From the IMG/VR virus record IMGVR_UViG_3300032236_001244, positions 1-64,000 of that record: a stretch of 64,000 nt of DNA. One strand, 5' to 3'. The notes beneath the pieces are model-generated. The model had not been told where the DNA came from. It searched no databases and worked only from the letters and a program-made list of their open reading frames with translations. This DNA comes from a virus. The position numbers were made by a program, and so were the translations under genes. Shown piece after piece: positions 50,594-58,800 of this stretch; the first letter of the stretch is position 1, and each line of letters begins with the position of its first letter.

Positions 50594-51040
50594 TTACCAA
50601 CTTCTACATCTACCGTCTTGGTCGGGGACATAGTTGGGAATACCACCGTGCGCCTGAATGCGACGGGCAATGAAAACCTGCTCTTCTGGTGAAGCGTTGC
50701 CAGCGGTGGCGCCAAACTGAAGACCGCCAAATCTCACCCAAACATCATTGCGGATACCTAGCGCACCGGAGTAGGAGCGCCAGCCTTGGTGAACTTGGCT
50801 CCAATTCTTGTGGCTTTCGCACTGAGCCACTCGCTCCCACAGCGCCATGGTCTGGGCGTCCACAAGCGGTGGCACGGTCACGGGAACCGTCGTGGTCGGT
50901 GGTGCTGATTGCGTGTAGTCAATGACCGTAACCGTTTTAGGTTCGGTGGTCGTCGTGGAGCCCAAAGAGGTTTTTCCGCTCGTTATGAAACCAAGCGTGA
51001 CGGTGAGGGCGAGGGCAACCCCTCGCACCACAACTAACAC
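50594..51040 (-). CDS. Rpf-like peptidoglycan hydrolase
   Basis: The 148-residue protein starts at GTG with GAGGA upstream. It has an N-terminal signal or anchor helix, a Thr/Pro-rich linker, and an Rpf-type lysozyme-like domain (ALWERVAQCESHKNW with the catalytic Glu; FGGLQFGATAGNASPEEQVFIARRI; final CRSW). Rpf domains cut actinobacterial peptidoglycan glycan strands. It may be the endolysin or a virion enzyme for entry. The family is a strong sign of an actinobacterial host. Confidence 0.85.
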   Translation of the reverse strand: MLVVVRGVALALTVTLGFITSGKTSLGSTTTTEPKTVTVIDYTQSAPPTTTVPVTVPPLVDAQTMALWERVAQCESHKNWSQVHQGWRSYSGALGIRNDVWVRFGGLQFGATAGNASPEEQVFIARRIQAHGGIPNYVPDQDGRCRSW

Positions 51041-51049
51041 GAACCGTCC

Positions 51050-51136
51050 TCAGCCGAGGAACACGACACACCGTGGTGAACACGGCTTACTGCTAATGGG
51101 TTGTTGGACACAACGCACCTTCCTTTGGTTGCCCAT
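51050..51136 (-). CDS. Possible leader peptide before Rpf-like gene
   Basis: A 28-residue basic frame with three Cys whose stop overlaps the ribosome site of the next gene. It starts 12 nt after a candidate -10 box. May be a coupled leader or chance. Confidence 0.25.
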   Translation of the reverse strand: MGNQRKVRCVQQPISSKPCSPRCVVFLG

Positions 51137-51148
51137 TGGGGTTATTAA

Positions 51149-51177
51149 AGTGTACCCCTTGAGGCTTGCCGAGGCAA
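51149..51177 (-). promoter_or_regulatory. Candidate promoter for Rpf-like gene
   Basis: TTGCCT, 17 nt, TACACT. Confidence 0.4.
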
Positions 51178-51211
51178 GTTTTTAGGCATAATGCCTGATG
51201 AGGTGGTGTTT

Positions 51212-52297
51212 TTAACCCTTAAAATCGGGCGGTAAAGCAACCTCACACACACAATTTGGGTGGAGCGGTGGAAGGGGGTCGCCAATCTGAAAGGTGGCTT
51301 CTTGAGCCAAGCATTCCTTACAGGCTCCCTCGTACGAAATCCAAACAAGTTCGGTGATACCAGCCTGTTGGAATTGGTCAAGCATGGATTGGTTGTAAGC
51401 GGTCTGGGCTTCGGTACCAATAATCATGTCCGCTCGGTCGCCACCAAAAGTTCCGGCGTTGATTGCGTCAATGATTTCTTGTGCTGATAAACCCCCGTCT
51501 AGTCCAGAGGAAATCTGGTCGGTGACGCTTCCAAGCGTGGTGTCCGTAATCCCGTTCGCTACATCAGGGCTGTTGGCAAGCAAATCGCTCATGCCACCCG
51601 TGCCATTTACAATGGCGTCTTGTGCTGATTGGGAGTTGCCCACATTCCAATTTGAGAGGGCAAGACCAGCGACGAAGGCTGCTAAACCGCCGACAAGCCA
51701 AGCCTTGGAGCCAAGGTCGCTCTGGGCTTGGTCGGTTCCATAAACCCCAGCGTCGCCGTAAATGTTGTCAAGGGCGTCTATCAGGTCGGTGTTGTCCGTG
51801 GTCAAATTGTCGCTAACCGCTTGCTGGGCAATCATTTGGTGGCTTTGCGAGTTCGTGTAGGCGTTCGGGTGGTGAACCGCACTATTTACCGCCTCGTTTA
51901 GACCCTTGATTGAGCCAGCCAAAGCGGTAGCCATAAGTGGTGAGTAGTGGCTCACGATTTTCTTGTTCATTTTGCGACCGGACATTTCCGACTTTTTGCG
52001 CTTGCTGATTTCAAGGCTTTTGGAAACGCCTTCAACCGAAGCAACAATTCCTCTTGCCCACGAGTAACCGGCGTCCCCACCCCACGCTTCCCATGCGACA
52101 CGACCGTGAGACGGGTAGCCCTTTTCGCCGTGGTGAAAGCCCTCGGCTTTTTGGTCGGGCTGGTGTCTGTCAAAATACGCCTTCATGCGCTTGACGGTTT
52201 TGTAAGAAACGGCGTGACCTGCTGCTAAATCTGAGGCTCGCTTGCGTCCGGTGTCGGTGAAGCCACCGCCTTGCTTGCCTTCCTTGAGCCATTCCAA
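51212..52297 (-). CDS. MuF-like minor head protein (frame start uncertain)
   Basis: The frame from TTG at 52297 gives 361 residues. N-terminal domain: GFTDTGRKRASDLA...VKRMKAYFDRH...GEKGYPSHGRVAWEAWGGDAG, a head-associated domain seen in phage portal/MuF-type proteins. Middle: a hydrophobic segment (AWLVGGLAAFVAGLAL). C-terminus: GTEAQTAYNQSMLDQF...YEGACKECLAQEATF...PLPPLHPNCVCEV, the Phage_Mu_F signature with its Cys/His cluster. The family domain seems to begin about 15 residues before the TTG, in a stretch with no start codon; it would be reached by a -1 shift from the upstream gene (481-residue fusion). Confidence 0.8.
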   Translation of the reverse strand: MEWLKEGKQGGGFTDTGRKRASDLAAGHAVSYKTVKRMKAYFDRHQPDQKAEGFHHGEKGYPSHGRVAWEAWGGDAGYSWARGIVASVEGVSKSLEISKRKKSEMSGRKMNKKIVSHYSPLMATALAGSIKGLNEAVNSAVHHPNAYTNSQSHQMIAQQAVSDNLTTDNTDLIDALDNIYGDAGVYGTDQAQSDLGSKAWLVGGLAAFVAGLALSNWNVGNSQSAQDAIVNGTGGMSDLLANSPDVANGITDTTLGSVTDQISSGLDGGLSAQEIIDAINAGTFGGDRADMIIGTEAQTAYNQSMLDQFQQAGITELVWISYEGACKECLAQEATFQIGDPLPPLHPNCVCEVALPPDFKG

Positions 52298-52350
52298 CGC
52301 TCTCTTGCCAGCACTTTGTACCGACTGAGGTGGGGTGAAAGTATCAGTTG

Positions 52351-52656
52351 CTACTTTTTTTTTAAGACAGAGCGCATGACGGACTTAATAATTTCCGCTT
52401 CTTTCTTGGTGACCATGGTGGTCTTGGGGTTCAAGAAAGCGTCCACTTCGTCCTTAAGTTCCTTGGGCGCTGGCTCCCACGACGGCAAAGTGGTTGCGTG
52501 GCGTACTTCTTCTTTTTGCTCAGCGACAGGCTTGTTTTCTACGCCCAATGCCCACAAGAGGTCGGGAAGGGTGGTGACCAAAGTGCCGACACGGTACAAA
52601 TCCCATGTACGGGTCTTAAGCCAATCTTCGTTGAGCGTTTCTTTGTCCATAACCAT
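52351..52656 (-). CDS. Upstream partner of the MuF-like frame
   Basis: The 101-residue protein (NEDWLKTRTWDLYRVGTLVTTLPDLLWALG) ends in LKKK with an A9 run just before its TAG. It follows the previous gene by 3 nt. On its own it has no recognised family. It is probably the N-terminal part of a fusion made by frameshifting into the MuF-like frame. Confidence 0.7.
   Translation of the reverse strand: MVMDKETLNEDWLKTRTWDLYRVGTLVTTLPDLLWALGVENKPVAEQKEEVRHATTLPSWEPAPKELKDEVDAFLNPKTTMVTKKEAEIIKSVMRSVLKKK
52354..52360 (-). promoter_or_regulatory. -1 slippery site A AAA AAG before stop
   Basis: Within an A9 run the zero-frame reading is A AAA AAG TAG, the dnaX-type -1 heptamer directly before the stop. 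After slippage the next codons are GTA GCA ACT in the MuF frame. Confidence 0.6.
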
Positions 52657-52659
52657 AGT

Positions 52660-52872
52660 TTATACACGCTTTCTTTTATTGGCTTTTGGTGCCTCGCTTT
52701 TGGTGATTGGCTCTTGTTCTTCTAGGTCGGAGAGTGGGCGAAGTTCGTTGTTGTCGTCAATGTAGTAATCGCCAACCGTGGTGAAGCCACCGAATGGTGT
52801 ATCAATCAAGCCAACACGAGCCACAAGGTTCCCGTCCTTGTCTATGTAGGTGTTTCCGCTATTGCTTGACAT
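52660..52872 (-). CDS. Small head-region protein
   Basis: The 70-residue protein (NTYIDKDGNLVARVGLIDTPFGGFTTVGDYYID) is strand-rich at the start with a basic end (NKRKRV). It lies between the giant tagged protein and the MuF pair. -10 box TACACT 6 nt upstream. Function unknown. Confidence 0.65.
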   Translation of the reverse strand: MSSNSGNTYIDKDGNLVARVGLIDTPFGGFTTVGDYYIDDNNELRPLSDLEEQEPITKSEAPKANKRKRV

Positions 52873-52878
52873 GGGTTT

Positions 52879-52884
52879 AGTGTA
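52879..52884 (-). promoter_or_regulatory. -10 box, leaderless layout
   Basis: TACACT overlaps the stop of the giant gene and lies 6 nt before ATG at 52872. Confidence 0.35.
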
Positions 52885-55800
52885 TCACTTTCCGACCGGA
52901 CGCTCTCCCCAATTAAGGGCTTTGGCAATGTTGGTCATCATTGGCGTTTCCGTGAATTGGGGCATACTCCACATTGCGTAGTTTTCCGCTACCAACTCTT
53001 GAAGTTTTCTGGAGCCATACTCCGTGGCGCCTATTGCTTGGAGCGCCTCGGATTGCTTGTCGGTAAGGGAGCAGTTTCCTCGCCCAAAACTATTGATGTA
53101 TTGCCCGTACTCGGTAGCGGTCATTGTTTTGTTATCAACCTCAATGTATTGATAGCCACGACCAAAAGCCTTGGCAAAGCGTGTGTCTGCTGAAGATACC
53201 GCCTTTTCCCAATCAATTGAACGACCCTCGTAGCCGACATCTTCCGCTGTTTGTTTTAGGGCGTCAAAGATTTCCGAGATTTTGTGACCCTCGGAATAAA
53301 AATTGCTGTGACCGATTTCGTGAAGCGTAGTTGCTTCGGCTGCTTTTTGTATGTTCTCAAAGAACGAACTCGTACTCCATACGCTCTTTATAATCTTCTC
53401 GCCCATGTAGTCAAGACCACGGCTTTGCTCGTATGGGGGAGAAATTATTTCGTCGTCTTTTGCTGTTCCGAGCGAGCGAGTAATCCATGTTGCGTATTTT
53501 CCAAAAATAATGGTGTTTGGCTCATCAGTAACAATTTTGCCAAAAGTGTTTTTGTTTATGTCTCCCGTGAAATCAACGGTTTTTCCGGTCGCTGCTCCGT
53601 CTAGGGTCTTTAATACCGTCTGAGGAATTTCCATGTCGGGGCGCCAACAGTCCCAATTTTGGTTTGCTGATGAGATTTGGTACTTAGGCAATGCTGGGTC
53701 AGTTTTTCTTGAAAAGATTGCCTTGTTACCCTTGTCTGAAACCAAGGTGATTTTTTTATCGTTTGGATTATCCGTGTCCACAACTCGTTGCCAGCCAGCA
53801 AGGAGTGGTGTTCCGTCAATCCAAGTATCTTCGGTTTGTAACTTTTCGCCACCAATACCCTTGACCCATTGATTGCCGTGGAATTCGTGACCCTTTTTGT
53901 CACCCTTGTTCACGACCTTCGTGGGCGGACTTGCCCACTTGACTTGCCACGATTGCGTTCCGCCGAGAACGACGACTTCCTTTTCAGCCAAACAACCAAA
54001 GCCGGTGGTCGGCAAGGAGAAAATTTTGCTGGCTGGAACGGTGCCTTGGATAATCACACCAGGATTTCCGGCGAAATTTGCTGCCTCGGAATAGGAACTC
54101 GCAAATGACGAAAGGGGGCGTAGCGGAACGGTCACACTTGTTCCTTCTGCGTTGGGGTTGCCAACAGCGCTTTTAGCCCAATCGGGTGCCTTGACACGGG
54201 TGTAGGGGGTGGCTTGCTCGCTCTCTGGAAGGAAACTGAAACCACGGTAGACCTGAACTGAGGTGATGTTGTTGTCCTTCAGGAACTGCTGTGTCGTGTC
54301 GTACTGAGCCTGTACAAAGGCTTTGAGGAACTCGTCATTGTTCTGTCGGTAGTAGTCAATGTCCTCTTGTGTGCTTGGGGAGATTTTCCAATCTGCGGTA
54401 TCCTTCAAGCCAAGCATTTCATTGGCAACCTGCTGAATGGCTAGAGACTTGTACGAATTGTCATTGGAACTTTGCGCCCATTGACCAATTAGTTCGGAAA
54501 TCTTGTTTTCCCGAAGTGCTTGGTCGTTGTTTTCCTTTTCTCCAATACGAGCCTCAGCGAAACCTTGCGTGTCCCCACGGGTGAAGTTTTCATCTGCGTA
54601 GTCGTTATTTGCTCCCGAAAGATACTCTTGGATTAGTGGGTCAGTGGTGTTCCCAAGGTATGTCCACATTTCCTTTTGCTCGCCGTTAGCGTCAATGTAC
54701 TGACCGGACGACCACAAGTCGTCGTGGGTGAAGCATTGAGCCAATGGCTTCGTTGGTGTTCCGTAAACATTTTGGATTGGTTCGTCCATGCGACGGATAC
54801 CAAGCCCACGGTCAAACTTGTCTCCCAAACGCTCGGCAATGTTTTTACAGACATAAGCCTTTAGGTCGCCAGATTTTGGTGCGCCCAATTGACCGACGAC
54901 AAAATCATCTTGTTGCCGAGTGCGAGTAGGGAGCGAGGCGAGGGTTTGGGCGACGGCTTCCTCTAGGGCAGCCGCTTGGTCGGGGTTTTCCCCACCGCCA
55001 ATTCCACCCGTGTACTGGTTGCCATGGAAGGAATGCCCAGATAGGTCACCTTTAGTAACGGCATTCTCACCGCTGACATTAAGAATGTTCCATTTTTCCG
55101 TACCGCCCAGAACGGTAATTTCTTGTTCGTCGTAGCACCCCACGCCTGTGCGAGAACAGGAAAGTATACGAGACACAGGAACCACACCGCTAATTACATA
55201 GCCTTTATACTCGTCGGGTTTTTCGTTATAGGCAAAATTAACCGCCATGTCACGGTCATAGGAAAACGAAGAAAGGGGGCGCAAAGGTACATCTGCTGTT
55301 TTATCAGAGCCAACCCAATCTGGCACGGCACTGCTACGCCACTCAAACCCACGGTAAACAGGAACTTCAGTGATACCAGCCTTTTGAAAAAACTCTTGAG
55401 TACTTTCGTATTGCGCTCTAACAAAGTTTCGGTACAAATCGCCGTTGGTGGAATACTCGGTTTCCACATCTGATTTAAGTGCGTCAGAAATTTTCCATTC
55501 CGCCGTACCTTTCAAGCCAAATTCGTCAATCGTTGCTTGTTGAATGGCTAACGCCACGAAGTGACTGTCATTAGAGGTGGTCGCCCATGTTGCCACCAAG
55601 TATGAGGTGGCTTGCTCTCGTAAATGTTCCATTACCCTAGGGTCGTCACCATTCATTTCAACAGAAGCCTCTGGGGGTCGGAATTGAAGAATTCCCTCTG
55701 AGTTTATTCCCCACTTATCTGTGGTTTTGGTGTGTAACAACTCGTCAATCGGTATTTTGGCAATTGAAGCAGCGTCATTTGGGTACACCATTAACAATTG

Positions 55801-58800
55801 TCGTCGTCCAAAATCAATCACCGCTTTGTCAAGAATGTTTTTGTCCATGCGCCGAGCAAGGTCTTTGGAAACAGCCTCTTTAAGTTCGGGCGCAATCACT
55901 TCTTTCATTATCCTCGGCGCACCCTGCTCTATAGCGTCCTGAACCGATTTGGTCATTGCTTTGATTTGTTCTGGTGAATAGCCATGGTCGTACTCGCTGT
56001 CTCCACCCAATTTGACCCATTGGTTACCGTGAAATTCGTGACCGCTCTTGTCTCCCTTTTTGACTTGGGTTTTAGAAAGAAGTTCAATACCCTTTGGTGT
56101 TTTCCAGAAGGGGTTGATTTCGTCAAACCAATGACTTGAAGTTGATTTGACCACAGTGGGTTCTGGGCTAGGAAGTTGTGCGATTTCTTTGACGGTATCG
56201 GCGTTCCAATACGAGGCGATTTGCGTATCGCCATTTTTCATTGACTCTTCGTCTTCTTCGTCAAATGGTTTGTCTACTTCCCTACCAATAAGTTCGTGAT
56301 AGCCAACAGCGTCCCAAAGTGCGTAAGACGAAACGGGTGTACCGTTTGCTAATTGCGCTACTCGTTCTTCAAGGGCAGTTGCTGCCCCTGCGACAATTTG
56401 AGCAGAACCCAAGTTTCCTATGTGTACCCCGTGGTCGACCTTTATCCCGTTAATACAAGCAGCAAGATTGCCGTTGGCGTCACGAGCCACAAGAAAGAAC
56501 GGCTTTACCACCGCACCCGAAGAAGGGCGGAAGTCATCTTGAGCCTGTACGCAACTCATTTTCATCTCGCTTAAACCGAGTTTTAGGCGCTCGTCGGCGG
56601 TGTCGTAAATTTTGTCTTCTAGCGTTGCCACTTCATTTAAGACCGCCTTGACCGCCTCGGTGCTTTCAACGCTTTCTATTTTTCCGCCAGCACCATAGAA
56701 CTTGCTTATTTGTCCTCGGATAAAAGAAATGTGGGGTGGTTCGTTTTTGGAACTTCCACCAATCCCACCCGTGTATTGATTACCGTGAAACTCATGCCCA
56801 CCCTTGTCGCCCTTTTGAATTGTTTGTGGTGATTGTTGAAGCGCCTTGGCAACAAACAAGTTTGCTTTGAAGTTTTGCGGAAACCAATTTGGCAAATAGT
56901 TTGGTTCGGTCTTTTTCCAATCCCTACTCTTTGCGTAGAACTGCTGTTGGGTCAAGTAAACATGGGTGGCTCCGTTGTCACGGACTTCAACTCTGTCCAC
57001 CATGAAGCGTCCGCCGGTCAAGACTTGTGGTGAAGCAGTAAATCCAGCAAGGTCTGCGCCCACGGTGCCTTCGGGGGCATGAAGCATGAGTGCTGATTGA
57101 GGATTGCGAGGGTCGTTGGTTTGCCAAACATTTTCCGCAAAGTTTTGAGCCATTTCTTCGTGATACGAATTTGTCCACGACGAAATTGGAAGGTCTACCG
57201 TTGAGCCGGTGATGAACTTGCTGGCAATGGTGTGGTCGGGGTCGTAAATGCCACGAACCATGTCAGCATGGTATGGCTTGGCAATGTCGCTAATAAGACC
57301 CATAAACTCGTCAGCGTTGGCAATGGCAAGGTCGCACTGTTCTTGGAGCGGTTCGGCTTCGGGGTCGGTAAGGCTCCGACCAGAAGTCGGGAAGTTTGCT
57401 GGCGTGACATGACCGCCTGTGTTGCGAGCAAAAAGTTCTACTTGGAATAGTTCGTGTTCGTTGTACCAATAAGGTCTGTTGCGGTCTAAAAATTCGCTGA
57501 AGTCACGGTGACGATAAGTTGATGACCATTGACTAAGAATGCGTTGTTTTTTCTCAAACGAGAATTTATCGTTGGGGCGTTCCAAGGTTGCTGTTCCGCC
57601 ACGCCCACCTGTGTATTGGTTTCCGTGGAACTCATGTCCGGAGACATCACCCTTTTCTACAGGTGATTGTGCTACGAGCCAGCCCTTTTCGGCACCAAGG
57701 TATCCGCCACCTTCGCCCAAATAGTCAGCAATGCGAATTCCCTTTGTGCCAGCCGGTAGCGATTGAACTTCACCGCCGTACTTCTTGGCAAAGTTAGAGG
57801 CGATTGATTTGCTCTCCGACCATTCGTCAAAAGGTCTGGTGAAGTTATCGTCAGACTTACTTCCACGGTACAGTTTTGGCGTATCCGTTGCGTTGTGCTG
57901 AAGTTCGTACAGAACCGAGGCGTACAGAGCCTTCGCCTTGGCTATCTGTGGTGAAGTAGCAGGCTCATCTCGCAAGCCGTAGCCAATCCCGACGGGGCTA
58001 CCCTTTAATTTCGCTAGTGCCTCACGAACCAAGTCATTGTGGTCTTGGTGCCAAGTGTATGTACCGTCAGGGTTTTGCGTGGCGTTTGGTGCGCTTCCTC
58101 GCTCTGGTCGGTATGTATAATCACCAGGCATTGAGACAGTCCATTGGTTCCCGTGGAATTCATGCCCCTTGATGTCACCCTTGGATACACCCTCAGGTGA
58201 TTGAAGGTAGATGTGCGTGTATCCGTTCATCTCTTTCTGGCTGGCAACTACGAAGTCACCGCTCACAATTTGCTCGTGGAAACGAGTAACGCCACCGTAT
58301 TGGTTAGCGTCCAAAGCCTTGGTTCCCTCTGGAAGGTGAAGGATTACTCTGAGATTGTCCCTGGGGGTGCTGTAGATGTCGTAGCCTTCTCGCTTGGAAG
58401 CGAAGTCTCTGGCGACACTTGGCTTGTCGCTGAACGAAGCAAGCGTCATGTGTAGCGTCTTGCCAACTCCGTAGCGTTCTTGAAGTTCGTCGGCTGGAAC
58501 GCTGACCCCCGAAAAAAGTTCGGACTTAGAGGGCGGTGCGTTCAGCACAGCGTCCTGAAGTTGTTGGCTCCAATCGTTGTCTAACTTGCGCCAATTTTCG
58601 GTGTGGTCGGTTATAGACCACGCCCGTACCAACTTGTCAAGTGGGTGCTTCTGTGCTGAACCGCTTTCGCCGGTTTCGTACTGATTGCCGTGAAATGGGT
58701 GACCAGCGACATCTCCCTTGGCAACGGTCTGATTGCCATTTATCTTGTCGTAGTTCCAAACTACAATCTCGCCACCCATGCGCCAGCCGTCAAACCCTGC

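Noticed and set aside
51160-51200. Small hairpins (GCTTGCC/GGCAAG with T-run) as a terminator after the MuF-like gene
   Set aside because: The T-run is on the plus strand, where no gene precedes it, and the site overlaps a candidate -35.
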